Of a stretch of 64,000 nucleotides of DNA, positions 41,635-50,424 are shown one piece after another. Within the stretch, counting starts at the first letter, position 1, and each line of letters opens with the position of its first letter. A model generated the notes under the pieces. That model was not told where the DNA came from. It saw only the letters and a program-made list of their open reading frames with translations, and ran no database searches. This stretch comes from a virus. A program made the position numbers and the translations under genes. The stretch lies in IMG/VR virus record IMGVR_UViG_3300020420_001038, positions 22,866 to 86,865 of that record, one strand, 5' to 3'.

Positions 41635-42807
41635 TTACTTGAATTTTAAGTTACCTGATGTTACTCCTACTAATCCAACGTAGTCAGCCGCGTTACCAAG
41701 AGATGATGCAGTGTTTGTTAACTCTACATAACCATATCTTGTTAAGAAGCCTACTACTGGTTCGAATGTAGCCGGATCTAATACAACACCTGAAGACATT
41801 AATGGAATGTAAGGACAGTAGAACGCTGGTGCGTCTGCTTCACTTGATCCTTTGTATCCAACTAGTACTGCTGTACTATCTTCTGCGTATGCGTCAACGT
41901 ATACTCTCATAGAAGCATTTAACGTACCAACAAATTTTGTGTTAGTAGGTGCTTCGAAAGTACCTTCAGTTGATCTTGCGAACGCTGATGTTGTTGCAGA
42001 TTGAAGAACTGTTAAAGCAGTTGGTGATACTACTGCGTAGTTACCAGCGCCTCTTCTTGTTCTTGTTGCGATATTGTTTGCAACTCTGTTGATTAACACA
42101 GCCAAAGCCGCGTGTTCATCACCAACGAATGTTGCAGTACCAGATACAGCCGCTTGGTCAAAAGTTTCTTGAGCGGAACCCGCCAATGTTCTTAAAGAAC
42201 CAATGATCTCTTGATCGATCTCAGCAGTAATCTCTTGTGCTAATGCCGCCATGATTTCTGCTTCTACGTCTATACCTTGTTGTGCTTGTGCATCTTGAGC
42301 CGCTTCAAAAGTCCATCTAGCACTTAATTTTCTAGATTTCGCTTCAACCGGTTGTTTCAAGATTTGGATAGACATTCTCTTACCAGGCTCACCTTCTAGT
42401 GACGCCGTTGACGCACCTTTTGGTGTTGTGTTGTTCTGGTTACCTGAGTATGCTTTCGCAATTTTGAATGGAGATAACGCTTCTTCACCAGCAACTGTGT
42501 TAGATGCTACTGTGTCTGCATATCTTATTCTTAGTGTGTGGATCTGTCCAACCGGACCAGTCATTGGTTGTACACCAACGATCTCGTTCGCTATAACAGT
42601 AGGCATAACCCTACGTATTACTGGAAGGATCACTCTGTTTAACGTAGCAACGTTACCTGCAGATGTGGCACCAGCAGTTGACTGCTCAGCCAAGTATCTT
42701 TTTGTGTTTTCCAACACAACATCCATAGTTTTTTTCTTGTTGCCTGCTAAACCTTCAGTTAGAGCGGTTTTAGTTTCGCTCCATTTTGATTCAAATATCT
42801 CTGACAT
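41635..42807 (-). CDS. 23: Major capsid protein gp23
   Basis: 390 residues, shorter than T4 gp23 (521) but with the conserved core: VGVQPMTGPVGQIHTLRIRY, MSIQILKQPVEAKSRKLSA, RWTFEAAQDAQAQQGID, RRGAGNYAVVSPTAL and the C-terminal FYCPYIPLMSSGVVLDPATF and VGFLTRYGY. The N-terminal ~60 residues are probably removed by gp21 protease. AAGGGGA ribosome site; it lies 26 bases after gp22 and is followed by a strong terminator. Confidence 0.96.
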   Translation of the reverse strand: MSEIFESKWSETKTALTEGLAGNKKKTMDVVLENTKRYLAEQSTAGATSAGNVATLNRVILPVIRRVMPTVIANEIVGVQPMTGPVGQIHTLRIRYADTVASNTVAGEEALSPFKIAKAYSGNQNNTTPKGASTASLEGEPGKRMSIQILKQPVEAKSRKLSARWTFEAAQDAQAQQGIDVEAEIMAALAQEITAEIDQEIIGSLRTLAGSAQETFDQAAVSGTATFVGDEHAALAVLINRVANNIATRTRRGAGNYAVVSPTALTVLQSATTSAFARSTEGTFEAPTNTKFVGTLNASMRVYVDAYAEDSTAVLVGYKGSSEADAPAFYCPYIPLMSSGVVLDPATFEPVVGFLTRYGYVELTNTASSLGNAADYVGLVGVTSGNLKFK

Positions 42808-42833
42808 TTCAATCTTCCCCTTTAGTTTATTAA

Positions 42834-43904
42834 TTATATACCCGCCAACTTACGAATATCTGTTAAATCAGCATCTTCTCTCACTTCTCTGTCACCCGCT
42901 GATTCTGTAATAACTTTCGTTTCTTTTACAGAAGCAATTGGCTTGTCTGCCATTACGTGAGGTAGATACTTGTCAAATGAAGTCTGCAACTTGCTAGTTT
43001 GTACACTTTCAAGTAGTTGTGCCATTACTTCACTCTTTTCTTTGCCCAATGGTTTGAGCATCTCAGCCATCTTTTCCTTGCGTTCCATCAAGTCCGCTTG
43101 TCTTTTCGCTTCCGCTTCTTTGGACTCAATCACCGCTTGTTTCTCTTCGACAGCCTTCTCAGCGTCTTTTAATTTAAGTGTAGTTTCATCTACAACTTTC
43201 ATTAACTTCGAAGTTTCCGATTTCTCATTTAAGTAAGAATTCGTGTACTCAGAAGCAAACGCCTCGAATATTTTCTTACCAAAGTTGATTTCTCTTGCCG
43301 CTGTAATGTCTTCTTTCAACTGTGCTAATTCCTCAGCAAGTTTTTTGTTTACAGCAGTCTCTACAACTTTAGCAGATCTTGTAATGAAAGCCTCTTTCAT
43401 CTTAGCCATTTGTTTTTTGGCTTCGGCTACTAGTTTGACTTTCGTTTCCACAACGCCTTTTTTGTCTTCATGGAACTCTTTAATTTCTTTTGCAAGAGCA
43501 TTTACTACGAACTCCTCCATTTTCTTAAAGTTTTCATGAACACCTTTTCTGTCGCTGTGTAGTTCTTTTAACTCTTCTGATAATTTAGAAAGTATAAACG
43601 ATTCTAATTTAGCAGAATGAGTGCCTACGTTTTCTTTGTAAGCAATTTTTTCTTGTGCAAGTGCTTTTCTATCTTCAACAAACTTTGAAATCTCTTCAGA
43701 TAATTTCTCAGTCATCATTTTGTCGATAGCCTCGATCATGTTTGCTTTGTCGTGTTCGTATCTTTTTGCAAACTCTTCTCTTAACTCTGCACCTACAGTT
43801 TCTTTGTTTTCTTTTATCTTGCTATCCCAAGCATCAGCGATTGCCTTTTGAGTATCTTCTGATATTGCTCCAGATTCAACAAGTTTTGATATTGCATCTA
43901 TCAT
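42834..43904 (-). CDS. 22: Prohead scaffold protein gp22
   Basis: 356 residues, almost entirely long charged helices with coiled-coil periodicity (repeats of KLxEELxxL-type and FHEDKKGVVETK, LHSDRKGVHENFK). The C-terminus EDADLTDIRKLAGI is short and acidic. Gp22 forms the inner core of the prohead and is degraded by gp21 during maturation. Longer than T4 gp22 (269). Located exactly between gp21 and gp23 as in T4. Confidence 0.92.
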   Translation of the reverse strand: MIDAISKLVESGAISEDTQKAIADAWDSKIKENKETVGAELREEFAKRYEHDKANMIEAIDKMMTEKLSEEISKFVEDRKALAQEKIAYKENVGTHSAKLESFILSKLSEELKELHSDRKGVHENFKKMEEFVVNALAKEIKEFHEDKKGVVETKVKLVAEAKKQMAKMKEAFITRSAKVVETAVNKKLAEELAQLKEDITAAREINFGKKIFEAFASEYTNSYLNEKSETSKLMKVVDETTLKLKDAEKAVEEKQAVIESKEAEAKRQADLMERKEKMAEMLKPLGKEKSEVMAQLLESVQTSKLQTSFDKYLPHVMADKPIASVKETKVITESAGDREVREDADLTDIRKLAGI

Positions 43905-43906
43905 GG

Positions 43907-44536
43907 TTATTTTAGATCCTTTATTATGTTGGTTAGTGCCTCTTTGAGGTATTTTTGTGCTTTTGCATCATTTCTAACTTCTTGCGCCAGACCTTTTGCC
44001 ATGTTACCACCCTTTGTGTTCATCAGGTGTTCGTAAATTGGCGTTGGGTAAGCACCCGGTGCCGAAGGTTGGGCCACAACATCAACTGTGATGATCTCAA
44101 AGTCTGAAACTTCACCGCTTCCGTACTCGGAAATGTTACCACTTCCTCTACTTGAAACGCCTAGTTTCACACCTGATTCCAACATAGTTTTGACAAGTTG
44201 ACCCATCGGTGTTGGTAAAATTTTCATCTTACCGTATCCATTTGGACCGTCCATCCACATCTCAGTTATCATGTGAGACACTCGGTCCAAATTAATCTTT
44301 AAATCGTCTGGATGATCTACTTCTCCTAGAACACTGTAACCTGAACCGATCTGATCATTAAGAGTTTTTACTGCTTTTCCAATTTCGTTCACTGGGTAAA
44401 CTCTTTGGTTAGCATTCTTAATGCCTCCTTGAATACAGATTCCCTTCATGTACAAATCCTTACCATGCTCGCCTTCGTGTAAGATCTGCACTCTGGCCTG
44501 ATCGTATGTTAGGTGTTCTCTTAGATATAGTGACAT
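43907..44536 (-). CDS. 21: Prohead core protease gp21
   Basis: 209 residues with a herpes/phage protease fold. Catalytic His75 lies in LGEVDHPDD and Ser128/129 in GVSSRGSG; GKMKILPTPMGQ and DFEIITVDVVAQPSA follow the gp21 pattern. It cleaves gp22, gp23 and core proteins after (I/L)-x-E motifs. AACAGGAG lies upstream, and the gp22 gene follows 2 bases after its stop. Confidence 0.95.
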   Translation of the reverse strand: MSLYLREHLTYDQARVQILHEGEHGKDLYMKGICIQGGIKNANQRVYPVNEIGKAVKTLNDQIGSGYSVLGEVDHPDDLKINLDRVSHMITEMWMDGPNGYGKMKILPTPMGQLVKTMLESGVKLGVSSRGSGNISEYGSGEVSDFEIITVDVVAQPSAPGAYPTPIYEHLMNTKGGNMAKGLAQEVRNDAKAQKYLKEALTNIIKDLK

Positions 44537-44557
44537 CTAGACTCTCCTGTTTTCCAA

Positions 44558-45553
44558 TTACGCTTTTGCGTTAACTGGAGATTTAGCAGATTTATCTGAA
44601 TGATCAGCGGTATCAGCCTTTTCATTTTTCTTGAATGAACCTGACTTGTCTTTTCCGCCTGTATTCTCAAAATCACCACTCATTTTTTGTGCAGTTGGTG
44701 CCGGTCTGCCTGTTTCATCAGCGCCACCTTTTGCAATATTATGAGTTCCGCCACCCATGCTCTTTACTTTAGAGTTAACAGGTGAACCTTTGCTGTCTGC
44801 CTTGTCTGAGTTATCTGCAGATTTTTGGATTTTGTACTCATCCATTTTCTCTTTTTTCATATCTGCTTTTTTACCTTCAACTGGCATTTCTACAGGAGCC
44901 TCAATAGGTGCGTCTAATGACTCGTCTTTATCTTCTTCGCCGTTGTCATCATCTTTTTTATCACCCATCATTGCTTCGAATTCTGCTTTTAGTTCGTCTA
45001 AAGCGTCTTCCAAGTCAACTACTCTGTCTTCCATGTCTTCTTCGCCTTTGTCACCGTCCATGTCCATGTCTTTACCCATGTCATCAGCGGCTTTTGGGCC
45101 TTCACCTTCATCATCAGCAGAAATGTCTTTGATTAATTCATCAGTAGCATCGCCACCAACTTCTTCAATTGACTCTTCTTCTGTGTTTTCTGGTTTTACT
45201 GGAGTTTCAGATTCCGTTGCTTCGTCTTCGATTTCAACAACTTCGTCAACTTTTTCGTCTTCTTTAGATTCTTCTGAAGTTTCTTTTACTTCTTCGTCTT
45301 TAGTTTCCTCAGTAGTTTCTTCTACTGCTTCTTCTTTAGACTCTTCTGAAGTTTCAGACACTTCATTTTCTTTCATGTCTTTTTTATCTTTATCTTTCTT
45401 GTCATGCATCGCTTCAGTAGTAGTTTCTGAATCTGCAAGACCTTCGTAGATATCTCTAGATTTTTCTACAACGATTTCATGAAATAAAGACTCTGCTTTA
45501 TCTGTCTCTTCGTTGATTAGAAGTTCTAGTAATTGCTCAAATTTATTAGTCAT
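44558..45553 (-). CDS. Acidic prohead core protein, gp67-like, greatly elongated
   Basis: 331 residues. The first 40 (FEQLLELLINEETDKAESLF then HEIVVEKSRDIYEGL) match the helix pattern at the start of T4 gp67. After that it is extremely acidic (Glu/Asp/Ser/Thr repeats), then ends with a Lys/Ser/Gly-rich tail. T4 gp67 is only 80 residues but has the same helix-plus-acidic-tail plan and the same place just upstream of gp21. Likely an internal core component packed in the prohead. AAAGGAG site; CTTAAATAATAC late-type promoter about 45 bases upstream. Confidence 0.72.
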   Translation of the reverse strand: MTNKFEQLLELLINEETDKAESLFHEIVVEKSRDIYEGLADSETTTEAMHDKKDKDKKDMKENEVSETSEESKEEAVEETTEETKDEEVKETSEESKEDEKVDEVVEIEDEATESETPVKPENTEEESIEEVGGDATDELIKDISADDEGEGPKAADDMGKDMDMDGDKGEEDMEDRVVDLEDALDELKAEFEAMMGDKKDDDNGEEDKDESLDAPIEAPVEMPVEGKKADMKKEKMDEYKIQKSADNSDKADSKGSPVNSKVKSMGGGTHNIAKGGADETGRPAPTAQKMSGDFENTGGKDKSGSFKKNEKADTADHSDKSAKSPVNAKA

Positions 45554-45654
45554 ATTACACGTGCTCCTTTATTGATGCGATTTGTACTTATAAGCAGTAT
45601 TATTTAAGATAAAAATGTAAAAACGGCGGTATTAGTGGTGTAAAAATGGTCCTT

Positions 45655-46284
45655 TTAGGTGTATTTTACAGTGAGACCAAACTTTGATAAAAAATCTTCA
45701 GTATCCATGTGTGTCAGGTTATCGTTCCAGTCAAGGTCTTTGGGTCTAAACCAACCGTTCGGCGTTATTCTGTAGAATTGTGTGTCTTTGAAATCTTGTA
45801 GGCAACGTTTTGTCTGATTCATCCAGTTTCCATAGAAAGTTGCCTCGTCCTTGCTACGTTTATAGTTCCTTGTGTCTTTGAAAACATTGTTGAATTTGTG
45901 CCTGTTTGCCTTTTGTGCATCTGTGTGTCCTTGATAATCAAATCCTAATATATAAATGTCCGTGAATTTACGTTCACAAGCCATTCTTAATGCAGTTGGA
46001 CCGCTTGACCAACCCAAACTTGGTTGGAACCATTGCACATGGTTTTTGATTGCTTCATGTTTTTCGTATTGTGCATTGTAATTTGACCATACTTGGTGTG
46101 TCTTGATATACTCTGATTCTGCTATTTCAAGCACCATCTTGGGATCAACAGCAATTAAAAAGTCGGGTTGTTCAGATCTATACACCCCATTACAGGCAAA
46201 AACGGTACCATGTTTTTTGAGATCTTCGATTTTTATGCCCTTTCGGGATTCTCCGTTACCGAGTACGAATGCTGTTGTTGACAT
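45655..46284 (-). CDS. Rossmann-like protein with VLGNGES motif (MptE-like?)
   Basis: 209 residues beginning TTAFVLGNGESRKGI, then GTVFACNGVYR and PDFLIAVDPKMV, and later SSGPTALRMACERKFTDIYILGFDYQG. This layout recalls the DUF115/MptE-like family, some of whose members handle pterin or sugar phosphates, but that link is from memory of motif style. It is unusual to find an enzyme-like gene between gp20 and gp21, so it may modify the capsid or be a moron gene. Start overlaps the upstream stop by one base. Confidence 0.7.
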   Translation of the reverse strand: MSTTAFVLGNGESRKGIKIEDLKKHGTVFACNGVYRSEQPDFLIAVDPKMVLEIAESEYIKTHQVWSNYNAQYEKHEAIKNHVQWFQPSLGWSSGPTALRMACERKFTDIYILGFDYQGHTDAQKANRHKFNNVFKDTRNYKRSKDEATFYGNWMNQTKRCLQDFKDTQFYRITPNGWFRPKDLDWNDNLTHMDTEDFLSKFGLTVKYT

Positions 46285-46526
46285 TATACTTCTAAGTTAT
46301 CGTCTTGGACCGGGGTTCCGTACATCTTTTGAACAAATACGGCTTCTTCTTTCTGCTGTGCTTCGTGTTGTTCCGAAGCAAGTCTCATAGAATTGATATC
46401 TTTGAGTGTTAATCTAGTTTTTCGTGTGTCATCCTTATCCAATATCGAAATATCCTGCTCGGCGTCATAGGATTTGTCCTGTTCAAAGCCGTTTTCGCTA
46501 TATTGAAAGAATTCCATTAGTTTCAT
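46284..46526 (-). CDS. Small conserved protein downstream of the portal gene
   Basis: 80 residues from MKLMEFFQYSENGFEQD (ATG 46526). The frame is open further upstream, but that part overlaps gp20 out of frame and has no protein-like character. The conserved-looking core DDTRKTRLTLKDINSMRLAS and the LVQKMYG-like FVQKMYG end resemble short proteins after gp20 in marine T4-like phages. Possible minor prohead component (inference from position). Confidence 0.78.
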   Translation of the reverse strand: MKLMEFFQYSENGFEQDKSYDAEQDISILDKDDTRKTRLTLKDINSMRLASEQHEAQQKEEAVFVQKMYGTPVQDDNLEV

Positions 46527-46539
46527 AATCGTATTTAAC

Positions 46540-48276
46540 CTAAACCTGGCCACCTCCACCGGTTCCTCCAGGTGTTGTTCCACCACCTCCTGGTGTCTGA
46601 CCAGGCTGTCCTGGCTGTGGTGTTTCCGGATTTGGTGCCTCTGGGTCTGCTGTTGGCTCAGTAAACTGATCCAAATCACTTGTGATGCCTGCCTGTGTAA
46701 CTCCGCCTGAACGTAATTGTCCGGATTTTGTTTTCTTCGCTTGTGGAATATTGTTTTCTTCTGCCCAAAGGTCGGCATTTCTTGCCATTTCTTCCTCAGT
46801 AAGTCCGAGATATCTTTTTAAAGCGAATCTCTTACTCATGTAAGGAAGTTCTGCTACCTGTGAGAATGATTGTATTCTTGTTTGGTCCATTTCTGTCTGT
46901 CTGTACTGTGCAAAGTTTTGTGGTGGATTTAGTTTTAGTTCAAACATACCACTATCGATGTTGTAACCTTTAGATTTGATCCATAATTTGAACTCTTCGT
47001 CGAATGTTGGGTTCAACATACTTTGTAATCTTGCACAATATTTGTTGAATCTTAATTCTTGAATGTAAGCAGTACCTACCCTACCATCATTATACTGTTG
47101 TTGCGAATCATCTGGTCCTGTTGGCAAGTATGAACTTGGTATTCTCAAACCTCTGAACAGTTTGTTTGTAAAGAATTTAAGGTCATCAATCTCACCCAGG
47201 TTGGTTCCACCCGGTAGTGTGTCAACTTTAGACCCTCTTCCTTCTGCTGTTTGCGGAAAGAAGTAATCCTCATTAATACTCATTGGATTATATGTAGCAT
47301 CAATATAGTTGACACCACCTGATGTGCTTGGAATTCTTCTTTGATTAATTTCGTTTTTGACTCTCTCAACGAACTGCATAGCCAAGTGTGTTGGCATATT
47401 ACCCACGTCGATGTAAAATACTCTTCTTTCAGGTGCTCTCTGTACCCTGTAGATGATAATTGCGTCTTCTAATAATTCTTTTTGTTTGTAAACTTTGAAA
47501 ACTTGTTCTAATACCGACTGTCCAAACGGAAATAAGTTGTCTAAACCATCTGACATACTCATATGCACCACGTGTTCTGCATTGATGTTGTATGCATTCA
47601 TTGTTTTGTAAAATCTACCGCCTGCATTTCCTTGTGCGAAGCCAGACATGTTGGTTCCCGAACCACCACTTGCATAACTTTGACCATAAGCCGCGGTTCC
47701 GCCGCCTGTTGTTCCACCTCCACCGTATGTTTGGTTGGGTGTTATCTGTGTTGCACTCAATCTTTGTAGGTTTGGATTAATATCTCTTATCACATACTGT
47801 TCAGGCTTCTTGCCTTCTGATTCATTGACAACAATTCTATCAACTTTTGCATTGTCAACATACAACCACTTGTATGTTTCAGGATCTCTCACGAAGAAAC
47901 AATCTCCGTATTTCAATGCATTCCTGAATATTCTAAAAATTCTTTTTGTTAGTTTATTAGACTTGGTCCATTGTTGCAGTGCCTTCTTTAAAAGTTTGAC
48001 TTCGTGCTCTGTGGTTTCGTCTTTGAATAAAATATCAAATGGTGTTTCGTTCTCTGTGTTTAATTGTGTTGAAAATTCTGCTAGTATATCAAGTGCCGCA
48101 TTTATTTCAGAGTCCGAATCCATTTGGTCATATTGAAAATATCTTTGTATCCTGTTTGGGTGTCCTGTGTAAACATCCGGAAGATACGAACTGTAATTTC
48201 TTTTTGCAAAGTTAGGCACTTTTTCGCCGGATATCGGAGAAAGATTAGCGTCTTTAAAATATTTTTTCCAAGCCAT
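46540..48276 (-). CDS. 20: Portal protein gp20
   Basis: 578 residues with the gp20 core: HPNRIQRYFQYDQMDSDSEI near residue 40, FFVRDPETYKWLYV, IIYRVQRAPERRVFYIDVGN, GGVNYIDATYNPMSINEDYF, FFPQTAEGRGS and GRVGTAYIQELRFNKY. The C-terminus is Gly/Pro/Thr-rich. It forms the dodecameric DNA gate and prohead initiator. It lies 6 bases from the preceding tape-measure-like gene. Confidence 0.96.
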   Translation of the reverse strand: MAWKKYFKDANLSPISGEKVPNFAKRNYSSYLPDVYTGHPNRIQRYFQYDQMDSDSEINAALDILAEFSTQLNTENETPFDILFKDETTEHEVKLLKKALQQWTKSNKLTKRIFRIFRNALKYGDCFFVRDPETYKWLYVDNAKVDRIVVNESEGKKPEQYVIRDINPNLQRLSATQITPNQTYGGGGTTGGGTAAYGQSYASGGSGTNMSGFAQGNAGGRFYKTMNAYNINAEHVVHMSMSDGLDNLFPFGQSVLEQVFKVYKQKELLEDAIIIYRVQRAPERRVFYIDVGNMPTHLAMQFVERVKNEINQRRIPSTSGGVNYIDATYNPMSINEDYFFPQTAEGRGSKVDTLPGGTNLGEIDDLKFFTNKLFRGLRIPSSYLPTGPDDSQQQYNDGRVGTAYIQELRFNKYCARLQSMLNPTFDEEFKLWIKSKGYNIDSGMFELKLNPPQNFAQYRQTEMDQTRIQSFSQVAELPYMSKRFALKRYLGLTEEEMARNADLWAEENNIPQAKKTKSGQLRSGGVTQAGITSDLDQFTEPTADPEAPNPETPQPGQPGQTPGGGGTTPGGTGGGGQV

Positions 48277-48282
48277 ACTTTA

Positions 48283-50352
48283 TTATACTAGACTTCCGTC
48301 CATTTTTGCAAGATTAATATTTGTTTTTTTGGTATTTTGTTCAGTCTTTGCACCTATCATAACAAGCATATTTAAGTGATCTGCAAGTTTTTCGTTCGTT
48401 GCAACCATACGGTTAATACCTTCTATTAAGTTTGGCTGTGTTGTGGTAGCCATTGTTTCTCTGGCCGCCTCGCTGACAGGCATTCCTGTTGCAGTCATGT
48501 CTTTTGACAGCATTGCCAATGCACTGGCAAAATTTGCTTTAGGAATAACTGCTTCCTCACCATGCAACATTGCCAATTTGCCACTGCCAAAATTTTGGAA
48601 TCCGTCTGTGCCTTGATTGAAATCAGGAATTATACTTTTTAAGTAATTGTAACCTGCAATGACTCCCTCTTTGGAGTTTGAAAAGAATCCTTTGCCGTCT
48701 TCGCCCTTGGTTGCAAATTCTTTCACCGCCGATCCGGCCGCTTTTGCATCTTCCGTAACGTTTGTGAAAATGCCTTTGTCATCTGCACCCGGAAGTATGT
48801 ACTCCAAGGTGGATTTTGCTCCCTTGGCCACACTATCATATATTGTTCTGAAACCCTCCCAGTTCAAAATGTGTACACCGATCTCTGCCATCTTGTCTAT
48901 TGTCTTTTGTATTGGATTGCTTTCCCCTGTGAAGTAAGTAGTCAGGTCGTCCAACATTGTTCCAATTTTTGTCGGCACTGTTGTGATAAAGGCCTTGGCA
49001 ATTGCAAGTCCGGCTTTTTCTGCCTGCACTTCAAGTTTTTGTAATTTGTCTGTGGCATTTACTAGTGCTGTGGTGTTTGCATCTCTGGCACTCATCTCTT
49101 TGTCTAATGTTTCAGACTGACCACCTGCAAGTTTGGCCAGTGCAGATAGTCCTTCTCCAAAAGATCCTCCGGCAAATGCGGCATCACCAAAACCTTCGCC
49201 TGTCTTGATTGCTTCATTGGCCGAGGCACGTAACGCATTCATTAAACTTTCAACATCACCATTACCTCTACTGAAAGCAAGTATGGCATCATTGATTGCT
49301 CCGCCACTCATTGTAGTTAGATTTCTTGATGTTTCTGTGATGGGTGCACCTAAGGCAATAAGTTCTTGTGCCAGTTGTCCGAGGTTGCCGTCTACCGCGC
49401 CAAGACTAGCCACCATGTTGTTTAATCGATTTGCTTCTTCAGGAGCCATGCCTGCCAACTGTGCCTGGAACGCACCATTAACCGACAATGCTCTGTTCTG
49501 TTGATCTAATTCTTGAACACTTGCACCTGTAAGTTTTGAAAGTTTTACTAAATTTTTTGTGTAGTCAACAGTGATGGAAGCAAGATCCATGCTACGCATT
49601 TTGTCTGCGTTACCTCTTGCTCTTTCTAATTCAAGAACAGTGGCTCCAAATTCTGCTGTCTCTTCTAAATTCAAACCAAATTGTGCAAGTTCGTTGATTG
49701 TTCTATCTCTCAGTTCTCTTGTGAACCTTGTCAACACTGGCATCGATTGATCAACTGTTCCAAACAGTCCCGCAAGTCCTTGTGAATTTTGTCCAACCAG
49801 ATCAACAAATTGCATCAATGGCATGTTTGCATCCAGTGCCGCTTCTCTCAATTTGATAACCGATCCTCCAAATGTGGCTCCATTCTGTGCCAATGTTTTG
49901 AATATGCTTGAGTTGAAGTCAACAAATTTTCCTAGTTTTTCTAAACCAAAACCTAAACCTTGTGTAGCCTCACCAAACGATTGGAAGTATTTGTCTCCTT
50001 CAATCGCTGTTTTTGTATTTTGTGCCAATCCTGCAACAGTTTTCTTTGCTTCATTGCCGATCAAAGTTCCCATCTTTTTGACAGCGGCTCCAAAACTATT
50101 CACGGATTTGGTAGTGACATTGAATTCCTCGCCCATTTTTCGTATTTGGGAGATATTCTTTCTGATGGCCTGTCGCTTTTTCTCGTCGGCCTCTGTGGAA
50201 CCCTTAATGGCTTGTAATTCTTTTTCTTGCGCCTGTATGGTTCTCTTTAAAATTGCTTCTTTTTGTTTTTCCGTGTTGGCAAGTTTTAACATCGATCTTG
50301 TTGTTGACAATATCGTTGAATTGAACTTTTCTAGATTCTCTATCTCAGCCAT
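48283..50352 (-). CDS. Tape-measure-like virion protein
   Basis: 689 residues, mostly alpha-helical. A charged coiled coil (residues 20-90) precedes an Ala/Leu/Gly-rich helical body with phage tape-measure features (FGAAVKKMGTLIG, LREAALDANMPLMQFVD) and a C-terminal GKLAMLHGEEAVIPK, the classic end motif of tape-measure proteins. A ruler of this length would set a tail near 100 nm (0.15 nm per residue), as in T4, where gp29 (590 residues) does the job. It diverges from the tail chaperone gene. An alternative is an extra internal virion protein. Confidence 0.65.
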   Translation of the reverse strand: MAEIENLEKFNSTILSTTRSMLKLANTEKQKEAILKRTIQAQEKELQAIKGSTEADEKKRQAIRKNISQIRKMGEEFNVTTKSVNSFGAAVKKMGTLIGNEAKKTVAGLAQNTKTAIEGDKYFQSFGEATQGLGFGLEKLGKFVDFNSSIFKTLAQNGATFGGSVIKLREAALDANMPLMQFVDLVGQNSQGLAGLFGTVDQSMPVLTRFTRELRDRTINELAQFGLNLEETAEFGATVLELERARGNADKMRSMDLASITVDYTKNLVKLSKLTGASVQELDQQNRALSVNGAFQAQLAGMAPEEANRLNNMVASLGAVDGNLGQLAQELIALGAPITETSRNLTTMSGGAINDAILAFSRGNGDVESLMNALRASANEAIKTGEGFGDAAFAGGSFGEGLSALAKLAGGQSETLDKEMSARDANTTALVNATDKLQKLEVQAEKAGLAIAKAFITTVPTKIGTMLDDLTTYFTGESNPIQKTIDKMAEIGVHILNWEGFRTIYDSVAKGAKSTLEYILPGADDKGIFTNVTEDAKAAGSAVKEFATKGEDGKGFFSNSKEGVIAGYNYLKSIIPDFNQGTDGFQNFGSGKLAMLHGEEAVIPKANFASALAMLSKDMTATGMPVSEAARETMATTTQPNLIEGINRMVATNEKLADHLNMLVMIGAKTEQNTKKTNINLAKMDGSLV

Positions 50353-50382
50353 ATGGTTTTATTTCGCCCCTTTTTATACGCA

Positions 50383-50422
50383 TATAAATATTGACATACA
50401 TACGCAATTATCGTATATTTAT
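50383..50422. promoter_or_regulatory. Divergent promoter block between tape-measure-like gene and gp26
   Basis: Plus strand: late element TATAAATA (50383-50390) and a sigma70 promoter TTGACA (50391-50396), 17-bp spacer, TATATT (50414-50419), 5 bases, ATG 50425. Minus strand: late element TATAAATA (50415-50422) facing the gene at 50352. Early-type and late elements overlap within 40 bp. Confidence 0.7.
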
Positions 50423-50424
50423 AG

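Noticed and set aside
44757-45449. 230-codon open frame on the plus strand opposite the acidic core protein
   Set aside because: It is a Ser-rich translation produced by the Glu/Asp/Ser codon repeats of the real gene on the other strand; no ribosome site or protein-like pattern.
46527-46778. N-terminal extension of the 80-residue gene into the gp20 coding region
   Set aside because: The extension is the out-of-frame reading of the Pro/Gly-rich gp20 end; the ATG at 46526 starts the protein-like part.
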